Source: Fidelibacterota bacterium (GTDB taxonomy: Bacteria > Marinisomatota > Marinisomatia > Marinisomatales > UBA1611). From it: a stretch of 31,733 nt of DNA. The notes beneath the pieces are model-generated. The model was not told where the DNA came from, did no database searches, and saw only the letters and a list, made by a program, of their open reading frames with translations. The stretch's first letter is position 1. The number at the start of each line of letters is the position of its first letter. The position numbers and the translations under genes were made by a program. The stretch covers positions 2,708 to 34,440 of the forward strand of contig NZKX01000027.1 of the NCBI GenBank assembly GCA_002694025.1, written 5' to 3'. This document shows positions 24,644 to 31,733 of this stretch, one piece after another.

Positions 24644-25621
24644 ATGATGGGCCGCTTCTTTGGACGAAAGACCAAGGACAAAAATGAGGATGAAAATATA
24701 TGCCCGTATTGTTCACATCAGAATGAATTGGAAGCCACGGTTTGCAAATTATGCTATTATGAGTTAGGAAAAAACTCAAGAGAACAAGGAGAAACTGTTG
24801 ATGATGGTGCTGCAAGTGGCATATTTGCTGAATTAATGAGCGAGGATGATGATTCCACTTGGAAAGATGTAGACGCTGTCGAAGTAAAACTAAATCTTGA
24901 TGAAATAAATATCGAGGTTGAACAATACCAAGATACATCCACAGATGGGGATGAGGCAGAAGCAATTTCTTTGACATCTTCGACATCAGGCCCAACAACC
25001 TCTGAAACTGTGGCGCACAAGGAAGCTGAAGAAATTGAATTGGAATTAAGCGATGCTCCAAGCAATGTCGAAAAATTTGAGGTAAATCATACCGACATCT
25101 CGAGTCAGGTTGCAGAACCTGTCAGGGTAAAGGCTGGTAACTTAGTGATGAATGAAGACCAAGAATATACTGAATCGGAGCCTTTGTCAAATCCTAATGC
25201 CTTACCAGAACTTCCCGAAATTGTTGAAGATACAACGCCAAATGATGATGCAGGGGTTGACCAAGAGGCATCAACACCATCTTTGCCCGAAGATTTTGAA
25301 ATAGATGTGATTGAAAAGAAGATGACAAATGGAAGAATATGGCCTTGGCCAGCCGAGGATGATTGGGATTCTAGAAAGGTATACCTCGAAGTTGTTGCAG
25401 CTCTTGATGCAACAAAATCTGGTAAATTGAAAGAGGCTGAGCAAATCATAGACCGGCTTGGCCCCCATTTATCTGAGGATTTATCCATGATGTACCACAT
25501 TGGAATTGTTCTACAAGCAATTGGAAGAACCGAAGTGGTGGCAAAGATGTTGCAACATGCACAACAAGCAGACCCAGATAATCAACATGTGAAGACTGCT
25601 GTTACTCATTTATTGAAGTGA
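24644..25621 (+). CDS. Zinc-ribbon protein with acidic linker and TPR-like C-terminus
   Basis: 325 residues from ATG 24644 (an ATG repeats at the next codon). A basic N-terminus (GRFFGRKTKDK) is followed by a zinc ribbon with CPYC at 20-23 and CKLC at 33-36. Residues ~45-240 are strongly acidic and low in complexity, likely disordered. Residues ~245-325 (SRKVYLEVVAALDATKSGKLKEAEQ, then SMMYHIGIVLQAIGRTEVVAKMLQHAQQADPDN) form two or three TPR-like helical hairpins. It is likely a soluble adaptor with one metal-binding and one protein-binding end; the partner is unknown. First gene of a four-gene coupled operon: its TGA shares one base with the next ATG (TGATG). Confidence 0.8.
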   Translation: MMGRFFGRKTKDKNEDENICPYCSHQNELEATVCKLCYYELGKNSREQGETVDDGAASGIFAELMSEDDDSTWKDVDAVEVKLNLDEINIEVEQYQDTSTDGDEAEAISLTSSTSGPTTSETVAHKEAEEIELELSDAPSNVEKFEVNHTDISSQVAEPVRVKAGNLVMNEDQEYTESEPLSNPNALPELPEIVEDTTPNDDAGVDQEASTPSLPEDFEIDVIEKKMTNGRIWPWPAEDDWDSRKVYLEVVAALDATKSGKLKEAEQIIDRLGPHLSEDLSMMYHIGIVLQAIGRTEVVAKMLQHAQQADPDNQHVKTAVTHLLK

Positions 25622-26202
25622 TGCGAATGACCACAACTCCCGAAATCAGCATTGATGAGGAATTTGTGCTTAAGCCAGTTAATAGGAGAATTCTTCCGGA
25701 AGTTATCGAAGCACACAATGAAGATCCAGAAGGGACATTATCAGCACTCCCATGGCTGACTCAAATGGAGGACATCCATCGTCAGTTAGCAGATCTCCTG
25801 CTAGAACTTGAACACGAAAGAGATGAGGACAGACTCCATTTTTGGGCCATTCATCAAGGCAAAGATTCCAAATTTGTTGGCATGATAGGGCTAGGAGACG
25901 AATTGCAATTAGCAGCCAGCGCCTACAATCTAGGTTATTGGGTGAGAAGTTCTTGCCGGAGGCAAAACATTGCAAATCGTGCAGTTGATGCGGTTTTTGA
26001 TTGGGTTCGAGAAAAGCAAGATCAAGCACTTATCGAGATTACAGTCCATCCTCATAATAAAGCTGGATTGTCAACATGTCAATCCATATGTGACCGGTGG
26101 CAGGGACTGTCGATTGATGGATACGTGGGTATTGATTTGAATGGAAGGACAGTTCCTCACCAGTTATACCTGATTCAACTGCGGCCGAGTGAGGGAGATT
26201 GA
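25621..26202 (+). CDS. GNAT family N-acetyltransferase (RimJ/RimL-like)
   Basis: 193 residues from ATG 25621; a GTG one codon earlier is possible. The acetyl-CoA fold shows as HFWAIHQGKDSKFVGMIGL (strands 2-4), LGYWVRSSCRRQNIANRAVDAVFDWV (strand 4, pyrophosphate loop RRQNIANRA, helix 3) and ALIEITVHPHNKAGLSTCQSI (strand 5 and helix 4), which is the RimJ/RimL arrangement. It would acetylate an amine of a protein N-terminus or small molecule in the cytosol. The acceptor cannot be told. It shares a base with both neighbours through TGATG junctions, pointing to coupled translation with the deacetylase-like protein that follows. Confidence 0.85.
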   Translation: MRMTTTPEISIDEEFVLKPVNRRILPEVIEAHNEDPEGTLSALPWLTQMEDIHRQLADLLLELEHERDEDRLHFWAIHQGKDSKFVGMIGLGDELQLAASAYNLGYWVRSSCRRQNIANRAVDAVFDWVREKQDQALIEITVHPHNKAGLSTCQSICDRWQGLSIDGYVGIDLNGRTVPHQLYLIQLRPSEGD

Positions 26203-27023
26203 TGAGACCATGGTTAACGGTTGATTCAGATGACCTCAGACATTTGCCTAAGTTTCAAGGACATCCGCGCCGCTCGAAACCGATTGTTCAAGAGAGATTA
26301 TCTTCTACTCTTCAATTAGGTATGCAACGGTTTTCACAATGGTTGGACACTCACAATTTTCCTGTTACAATGTTCGTAATAGCCGATCAACTCGAAGACG
26401 CAATCTTCTCAATTTGGCTCAAGGAGCAAATCAAAAAACACCCACATCTAACGATTGGATGTCATGGTTTTTCGCATCGATCTTGGTCTGCTTGGAAACC
26501 AGATCCGGCACTCTTTTCATCTCAATTGGAGCTTGCTTCAATGAAGCTGAGAGATTTCGCAGGGCAAGCATGGAGACCATATTTCAGAGCACCGGCAGGC
26601 TATGTTGCATCATGGATGGCGCCGGTTATCGCAGAACATGGATACACAATAGACAGTTCAGTCAACCAAAGTTGGTTGGTAAACAATAAATTTGGAAAGG
26701 GGGAAAATTGGAAAAAGGTCTTGCAATCCCTTGAAAATGAGGGCTTAGAAGTCAGACCATGGCTTTGCAGATTTGGTCTTCCAACTTGCGGCCCCGCCCT
26801 CACTCTTCCAGTGCTTCGCACGATTGCCAGAGCAACATGGAAGAAATTAGACAGACCTGTTCAAGCAAAAGATGCTGAAGTAACGGTTTATTGGCATATT
26901 CTTGACCATGCAAGAAAACAAGGCCATTGGCTACCTCCAATCCCTGTTGATTTATGGCAAACCAAAACGATTGATTCAAGACAGGAGAGCAAGCAGCCTG
27001 TCTCAAGGAGGCTGGTGCCATGA
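26202..27023 (+). CDS. NodB-like polysaccharide deacetylase family protein
   Basis: 273 residues from ATG 26202, behind a GAGGGAGAT ribosome-binding element (a TTG one codon earlier is less likely). Carbohydrate esterase 4 fold motifs: TVDSDD at ~6-11 for motif 1 (usually TFDDG), CHGFSHRSW at ~87-95 with the two zinc His for motif 2, YFRAPAGY at ~127-134 for motif 3, and a late VYWHILDHARKQGHW for motif 5. The family removes acetyl groups from N-acetylated sugars using a metal. No signal peptide or membrane anchor is present, so a cytosolic small-molecule or lipid-linked precursor is more likely than a cell-wall polymer. It ends in an ATGA overlap with the pyruvate dehydrogenase gene. Confidence 0.85.
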   Translation: MRPWLTVDSDDLRHLPKFQGHPRRSKPIVQERLSSTLQLGMQRFSQWLDTHNFPVTMFVIADQLEDAIFSIWLKEQIKKHPHLTIGCHGFSHRSWSAWKPDPALFSSQLELASMKLRDFAGQAWRPYFRAPAGYVASWMAPVIAEHGYTIDSSVNQSWLVNNKFGKGENWKKVLQSLENEGLEVRPWLCRFGLPTCGPALTLPVLRTIARATWKKLDRPVQAKDAEVTVYWHILDHARKQGHWLPPIPVDLWQTKTIDSRQESKQPVSRRLVP

Positions 27024-29659
27024 CATCTGAGGGTGTAGAAAATCCACCTGATTTGGACCCACTTGAAGTCGTTGAGTGGCAAGACTCGATTGAAGCTGTG
27101 ATTCGAGAGTATGGTGAAAAAAGAGCGCATCAACTTCTCTATCACACGAGCCAGAGAGCCCAAGAACTTGGAGCAAATGTGGATGTAGTTTCATCTCCTT
27201 ATCGAAATACGATTCCAGTAGATTCCCAATCAGGTTATCCTGGAGATTTAGCATTAGAAAAAGAAATCCACAAGGTGAACCAGTGGAATGCGATGATGAT
27301 GGTCACAAAAGCCAACAAGAATTTTGATGGCATTGGCGGACATATCTCTACTTATGCCTCTGTAAGTCACCTGTGGGAAGTTGGATTTAATCATTTTTTC
27401 AAAGGAAAACATGGTGATGGATTTGGTGATCACGTCTACTGGCAAGGTCATGCAAGTCCTGGAATTTATGCTCGGGCCTTTCTTGAAGGTCGATTGAGTG
27501 AAGAACAATTACTTTCATTTCGTCAAGAAACAGGCGGAAAAGGCCTCTCATCATATCCACATCCACGCCTTATGCCCACTTTTTGGGAATATCCGACGGT
27601 TTCCATGGGATTAGGAACCTTGACTGCGATTCATCAAGCCAGATTCAACAGATATTTGTCACAAAGAGGCTTGATTGAAGCAGATGATGCACACATTTGG
27701 TACACCATGGGTGATGGGGAATCGGATGAGCCAGAATCTCTCTCATCGCTTTCACTCGCGGCAAGGGAAGGTTTGGACAATATCACAATCATTCTCAATT
27801 GTAATCTACAACGTTTGGATGGTCCGGTGCGAGGTAATGCAAAAATCATTCAAGAATTAGAAGGAAGATTCCGTGGTGCGGGATGGAATGTCATCAAATT
27901 AATTTGGGGATCAAGTTGGGATGAGTTATTTGCACGGGATGACAAAGGCATTTTGTCGCAACGTCTTGAAAATCTCGTAGATGGTGATGAGCAACGTATA
28001 TTCACAGCAGATGGAGAGACAATCCGCAAAGATTTGTTTCATTCTCCTGAACTACAAGCCATGGTCAGTCATCTCACAGACAAGCAATTGGAATCATTGT
28101 GCGCAGATGTTGGTGGCCATGATTTTGTCAAAATATATTCAGCCTTTGAAGCGGCGAAATCTCACAAGGGTCAACCGACCGTTATCTTGGCTCGAACTGT
28201 AAAAGGATGGGGCCTTGGCGATGCTTTTGCAGGAAAAAACACCACACATCAAAAGAAAAAAGCAGAATCGGCGAGTCTTGAGTTTATTCGAGACAGAATG
28301 GGTCTCTCATTCACGAATGAAGAACTCGACCAATTGCCTTTTGTTCAACCCTCTAAGGTTCCTGAAATGGTGACTTACGCGAAAGCCAGAAGAGAACAAC
28401 TTCATGGGCCATGTCCCGAAAGATTGGTAAAATTCCAACCTCTTGAGTTACCAGATAGTTCAGTATATTCCGAGTTTGACCAAGGTACCAAAGGGTCTAC
28501 AGAAGTTTCAACCACGATGGTCTTTGTTCGTTTGTTACGTAGTCTCATGAAATCAAAATCAATTGGTTCTCGGATTGTCCCACTTATTCCTGATGAAGCG
28601 AGAACCTTTGGGATGGATCCATTATTTGCTGAATTTGGTATTTATCATCCTGAAGGACAGTTGTACAAACCAGTTGACCACAAAGTATTGATGAAATACA
28701 AAGAAAGCGAAAAAGGACAAATTCTCGAAGAGGGCATCAACGAAGCTGGAGCCATGGCCTCATTCATTGCAAGTGCAACTTCTTATGCCAATCAGTCATG
28801 CCCGACCATACCTTTCTACACCTTTTATTCCATGTTTGGTTTTCAAAGGGTTGGCGATCTCATTTGGTCGGCTGCTGACAGTCGAGCAAGAGGATTTCTC
28901 ATCGGTGCAACTTCTGGACGTACCACCCTTAACGGAGAAGGTTTGCAACACCAAGACGGTCACTCACTCTTAATTGCCCATACCAATCCTGCCGTGAAGG
29001 CCTGGGATCCTGCATTTGCTTACGAATTATCAACCATCATTGAACACGGCATCAAGGAGATGTATCATGAAAACAAAGATGTGTTGCACTATATTGCAGT
29101 GTACAACGAAAATTATCCGATGCCAAAGAAACCTGAGGGTGTTGATGAAGGCATCATCAAAGGTTTGTATCTTCTTCGGCAAGCACCTCAAGGAGAAGGC
29201 CCAGTGGTACGATTAATCGGGTCCGGTCCAATTATGCTACAAGTATTAGCTGCCGTTGAGATGCTCGAAGATCTTGGGGTTCGTTCAGAAATTTGGTCAG
29301 CAACCTCCTATGGAGAATTAAGGCGAGAGGCAGCGGAAATGACTCGCTGGAACAGACACAATCCTGACCAAAAGCCTCGAATCAGTTGGGTTGAGCAAAT
29401 GTTAGGCAACCACTCCCTTCCAACCATTGCCGTAAGTGATAATATTGCCGCTGTGCCTGATTTAATCCGGCCTTGGGTGGATGACCAATTTGTTTCATTG
29501 GGTACAGATGGCTTTGGACGCTCAGACTTAAGAGAAAACCTTCGGAGCCATTTCGAAATAGACGCCAAACACATTACATTAAATGCGCTCTCTCTACTTG
29601 TTAAAAACGGAGACATAGAGAAGGAAACCTTTTCCAAATTCAAACAAAGCCTACTATGA
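27020..29659 (+). CDS. aceE: Pyruvate dehydrogenase E1, homodimeric AceE type
   Basis: 879 residues, close to the 887 of the Escherichia coli enzyme. It decarboxylates pyruvate with thiamine diphosphate and passes the acetyl group to lipoyl-E2. Motifs: GGHISTYASVSHLWEVGFNHFF near 105-126, QGHASPGIYARAF near 146-158, the ThDP/Mg site GDGESDEPESLSS from residue 231 with NCNLQRLDGPVRGN some 25 residues on, VILARTVKGWGLG before the middle domain, EAGAMASFIASATSYA and FYTFYSMFGFQRVGDLIW in the pyrimidine-binding domain, and GHSLLIAHTNP. AAGGAGG lies ten bases before the ATG. No E2 or E3 gene is in the window. Neighbouring coupled genes have no obvious link to the complex. Confidence 0.95.
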   Translation: MTSEGVENPPDLDPLEVVEWQDSIEAVIREYGEKRAHQLLYHTSQRAQELGANVDVVSSPYRNTIPVDSQSGYPGDLALEKEIHKVNQWNAMMMVTKANKNFDGIGGHISTYASVSHLWEVGFNHFFKGKHGDGFGDHVYWQGHASPGIYARAFLEGRLSEEQLLSFRQETGGKGLSSYPHPRLMPTFWEYPTVSMGLGTLTAIHQARFNRYLSQRGLIEADDAHIWYTMGDGESDEPESLSSLSLAAREGLDNITIILNCNLQRLDGPVRGNAKIIQELEGRFRGAGWNVIKLIWGSSWDELFARDDKGILSQRLENLVDGDEQRIFTADGETIRKDLFHSPELQAMVSHLTDKQLESLCADVGGHDFVKIYSAFEAAKSHKGQPTVILARTVKGWGLGDAFAGKNTTHQKKKAESASLEFIRDRMGLSFTNEELDQLPFVQPSKVPEMVTYAKARREQLHGPCPERLVKFQPLELPDSSVYSEFDQGTKGSTEVSTTMVFVRLLRSLMKSKSIGSRIVPLIPDEARTFGMDPLFAEFGIYHPEGQLYKPVDHKVLMKYKESEKGQILEEGINEAGAMASFIASATSYANQSCPTIPFYTFYSMFGFQRVGDLIWSAADSRARGFLIGATSGRTTLNGEGLQHQDGHSLLIAHTNPAVKAWDPAFAYELSTIIEHGIKEMYHENKDVLHYIAVYNENYPMPKKPEGVDEGIIKGLYLLRQAPQGEGPVVRLIGSGPIMLQVLAAVEMLEDLGVRSEIWSATSYGELRREAAEMTRWNRHNPDQKPRISWVEQMLGNHSLPTIAVSDNIAAVPDLIRPWVDDQFVSLGTDGFGRSDLRENLRSHFEIDAKHITLNALSLLVKNGDIEKETFSKFKQSLL

Positions 29660-29734
29660 CGGGATGCATAGGTCAGAAAACCCCATTAAATGCTCCAAGA
29701 CATTGATGAAGATAGAGCACAAGGATGTGTTGAG

Positions 29735-30262
29735 ATGAAAATTTTTGGTTTTACTTTCTTCGTTTGTTTTCTCTTGACAGGATGCACGACTCCTATTGAT
29801 TCAGCACAGACCATTATTCCAGAACCAATTGGTGATATGCCATCTTTTCCAGATTTTAACTTCGTAGATGAGAACAACACTACGCACAATTCATCAATGT
29901 ATGCAGGTATACCTTTTGTTGCATATTTTTCTGCATCGTGGTGCACGCATTGCAAACCGACGCTTGAAGCTTTAGATGATACCGTTCCTGTTGGGCATTT
30001 ATTGGTATTCAACAAAGAATCACGGGAAGAATACAGCAACATGACTGAATGGAAGGAGAGTATGGAATCGGAACTAAATCGAACCCTTAACCATCCTTTT
30101 ATGCATGCTCCAGACTTTGCATTATCATTGAATGTTCAATCTATTCCATCCATGTTTTTTGTTAATGCTGATGGTGAAATTACCCATCATCAAGAAGGAC
30201 TGAAGAATCAAAGCATCATCGAAACGTATTGGAATCCTTTGGTTTCGAATGATGGACAATAA
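29735..30262 (+). CDS. Thioredoxin-like lipoprotein
   Basis: 175 residues from ATG 29735, which is preceded by AAGGA; an upstream TTG-type start would only extend into leader sequence. MKIFGFTFFVCFLLTGCTT is a lipoprotein signal peptide with a lipobox-like LLTGC, Cys17 being the anchor. The mature part has a thioredoxin fold: FVAYFSASWCTHCKPTLEAL with the CxxC motif, LLVFNKESREEY, and the cis-Pro loop FALSLNVQSIPSMFFVNADGEI. It would act outside the membrane in disulfide exchange or cytochrome/metal-centre maturation. It follows aceE by 75 bp; an AT-rich CATTAAAT in the gap may give it its own promoter. It is convergent with the next gene. Confidence 0.85.
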   Translation: MKIFGFTFFVCFLLTGCTTPIDSAQTIIPEPIGDMPSFPDFNFVDENNTTHNSSMYAGIPFVAYFSASWCTHCKPTLEALDDTVPVGHLLVFNKESREEYSNMTEWKESMESELNRTLNHPFMHAPDFALSLNVQSIPSMFFVNADGEITHHQEGLKNQSIIETYWNPLVSNDGQ

Positions 30263-30301
30263 TTTCATGACATTCGCTGTGGCAATGATGCAAATAGAGA
30301 T

Positions 30302-31096
30302 TCAGTACTTGAAGAGTATAAGGTAAATCAATGCAATGACCAAGATAGCCAATATTATTCCAGCAATCATGACCATTGCATACATGCCAATGCCAAAATA
30401 CATCGCTGCTGCCTGGAGTGCATTTGCAACTTTAGAATCCGAAAAGTTTTCCTGATTTTCTCCGCTAGGGGAAGTGGGCTTCTGACTGACTTGCATAACA
30501 CCATCAGCGTTGACAAAAAATACCTCATTCTCAGGTTTTTCACGCATGCTGTAGCCCGTAGATGTCAATAACATGGATCCAGGAATCATCAGGCAACAAG
30601 AATAAAACAGGCGCTTAGTTGTTGTAGTTTCCCACAAAAATTCATCAGAATCACAAGTCCAAGTTTCTTCTCCATCGACAATAATGGTTGTACGGTCTTC
30701 TTCTGAGCACATTGCATCTGTGGTAAATGCTGAGAAGAATACAATAATAGCAACTAAGCCAAGAACCAATCCACTAATTGAAACGGCGAGAGAAATTTGG
30801 TTTTGTGTCATTGTAAATCCAGGAGACTGTTGCTTTTTCGCAAGAGCATTATCGATTTTTGTTGAACAAGTTGGACATATAATCGAACCTTCAAATGAGG
30901 CTGGAACTTTAAGACGAGACCGGCAATTAGGGCAGTCAAATTCCACATTATCTTCTGTGCTTTCATTTGTGCTTGGAGTTTCATGTTCGACCAATCTCTG
31001 GATTAATTCACTTTTATTTCCAGATCTTACCAGCCCTCTTTCTTTCAGTGCTTCCTTTAATTCAGCCACAGTCATTTCTTCAAATTGCGTGGGCAC
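30302..31096 (-). CDS. SAP-domain, zinc-ribbon, multi-span membrane protein
   Basis: 264 residues from a GTG at 31096, with GGGA six bases upstream; the first ATG is codon 8. Residues ~7-41 are a SAP motif (MTVAELKEALKERGL, SGNKSELIQRLVEH), a helix pair often found in DNA- or protein-binding proteins. A zinc ribbon follows with CPNC at 55-58 and CPTC at 74-77. Hydrophobic spans lie at ~101-123, 163-181 and 236-261. The segment between the first two spans contains Cys130 and Cys148 and could be outside. This domain set is common in planktonic Euryarchaeota, but the role is unknown; a cytosolic binding head fixed to the membrane is the natural reading. Confidence 0.85.
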   Translation of the reverse strand: MPTQFEEMTVAELKEALKERGLVRSGNKSELIQRLVEHETPSTNESTEDNVEFDCPNCRSRLKVPASFEGSIICPTCSTKIDNALAKKQQSPGFTMTQNQISLAVSISGLVLGLVAIIVFFSAFTTDAMCSEEDRTTIIVDGEETWTCDSDEFLWETTTTKRLFYSCCLMIPGSMLLTSTGYSMREKPENEVFFVNADGVMQVSQKPTSPSGENQENFSDSKVANALQAAAMYFGIGMYAMVMIAGIILAILVIALIYLILFKY

Positions 31097-31215
31097 GAAT
31101 TTCCCATGTCGTTCAGATACACAAGTTTTTTTGGATTTTGAGCAAATATCCTACCTCATTCATTCCTCAGAATCATTTTTCATGGCTTTTGTTTTCAAAC
31201 CGGATGCGCAAGAAT

Positions 31216-31265
31216 ACCGTTGAGCCATCTCCTGTTTGGAGGACTTAAAGGGATGACTCAACGGT
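31216..31265. repeat. Inverted repeat in the PstS/SAP intergenic gap
   Basis: ACCGTTGAG (31216-31224) and CTCAACGGT (31257-31265) are perfect 9-bp complements, with an inner CTCC/GGAG mini-stem around 31230-31240. It lies ~30 bp after the PstS-like stop codon and ~120 bp before the SAP gene start. A transcription-end or mRNA-stabilising structure for the PstS message is the simplest reading; a regulator site is the alternative. The rest of the 31097-31295 gap shows no gene. Confidence 0.55.
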
Positions 31266-31295
31266 ATAATTGACTCAAAAGATTTCAAATTGATT

Positions 31296-31733
31296 TTATC
31301 CAATCCTTGCTTTCATCTCGTTGAGCATATCTGTTGGTAATGGCACATAGCCTACTTCTGCCACATGGTTCATTCCTTCTTCAGAGAATCCATATTCGAA
31401 AAAGTCTCGAACTAAATCCCAGTTATCATTATTCACATTCATGTAGATGTATCTTGACAAAGGAGCATAGCTTCCATCCGCAACCGTGCTTGATTCTGGA
31501 GTTACTGCATTACCAGCATCTTGAACACCATGCGTGTCATTATTGGCAATCGCAGCAACAGATAGTTCATTGGCATTTTCTTCATAATACGCAAAGCCGA
31601 AGTATCCGATTGCGTACTCGTCACCGGTTAATCCGTTTACGATTTGGTTATCGTCGGCTGAATTTTGGTATCCTCGATCTGAATCAAATCCTTCCGAAAC
31701 AGGGTCTGCATCTGCAAAGCATTTCTTACAAAA
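31296..31733 (-). CDS. pstS: Phosphate ABC transporter substrate-binding protein (PstS-like), N-terminus cut by window edge
   Basis: 146 codons are visible in a frame that I translated by hand; it runs in from the right edge and ends in TAA at 31296. The segment carries the PstS-type C-terminal lobe: SADDNQIVNGLTGDEYAIGY, then GYFGFAYYEEN, the phrase SVAAIANND, PLSRYIYMNVN, and NWDLVRDFFEYGFSEEG, which closely match the order in phosphate-binding proteins of the Pst system. It would capture phosphate outside the membrane for a PstCAB transporter that should lie beyond the window. A related periplasmic-binding-type protein for another oxyanion is possible but less likely. Confidence 0.88.
   Translation of the reverse strand, partial: FCKKCFADADPVSEGFDSDRGYQNSADDNQIVNGLTGDEYAIGYFGFAYYEENANELSVAAIANNDTHGVQDAGNAVTPESSTVADGSYAPLSRYIYMNVNNDNWDLVRDFFEYGFSEEGMNHVAEVGYVPLPTDMLNEMKARIG

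Noticed and set aside
24618..25061. His/Leu/Gln-rich minus-strand ORF
   Set aside because: Antisense reading of the acidic linker of the zinc-ribbon protein, where Glu/Asp codons avoid stops in the other strand.
31000..31248. Plus-strand ORFs across the SAP gene and its upstream gap
   Set aside because: They are mostly antisense to the SAP-domain gene, and their ends in the gap show no motif or start signal.

Overview
The window looks like a chromosomal segment of a planktonic archaeon, most likely a Marine Group II euryarchaeote (Poseidoniales). Supporting evidence: a class III signal-peptide pilin, a type II methionine aminopeptidase, SAP/zinc-ribbon membrane proteins, TATA-like boxes 25-50 nt before starts with short or absent leaders, and dense operons with ATGA or TGATG overlaps. 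The lineage is inferred from gene content. No rRNA or tRNA gene was found to confirm it.

Left part (1-16.6 kb): a cell-surface glycan locus, visibly richer in A/T runs than the rest. It encodes UDP-ManNAc and UDP-ManNAcA synthesis (WecB-type epimerase, WecC-type dehydrogenase) and a Wzm/Wzt-type ABC-2 exporter. Around these are at least seven glycosyltransferase modules: a partial TPR-GT4 protein, three other GT4/GT-B enzymes, a CgeB-like + GT2 double enzyme, a GT25 module and a membrane GT2. The centrepiece is a ~969-residue fusion of GT25, a beta-rich domain, a polysaccharide pyruvyl transferase and a TupA-like ATP-grasp ligase. The inferred product is an acidic, pyruvylated, exported polysaccharide whose terminal steps may be carried out by the fusion and its upstream partner.

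Middle (16.6-24.6 kb, all minus strand): a type IV pilin-like protein with its own TATA box, a 5' hairpin at the ribosome-binding site and a hairpin/T-run terminator. A gene-free gap of ~300 bp follows. Then come methionine aminopeptidase, a Sua5/YrdC protein and a 91-residue protein resembling half of TBP. After these are a long bacterial/eukaryotic-style HMG-CoA synthase, a protein with a Pro-rich tandem-repeat tail, an RDD membrane protein and a UPF1-like SF1 helicase.

Right part (24.6-31.7 kb): a tightly coupled plus-strand operon of a zinc-ribbon/acidic-linker/TPR-like protein, a GNAT acetyltransferase, a NodB-like deacetylase and a homodimeric AceE-type pyruvate dehydrogenase E1, followed by a thioredoxin-like lipoprotein. 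On the minus strand are a SAP + zinc-ribbon + transmembrane protein and the C-terminal part of a PstS-like phosphate-binding protein, cut by the window end.

No CRISPR array, transposase, integrase or attachment site was seen.
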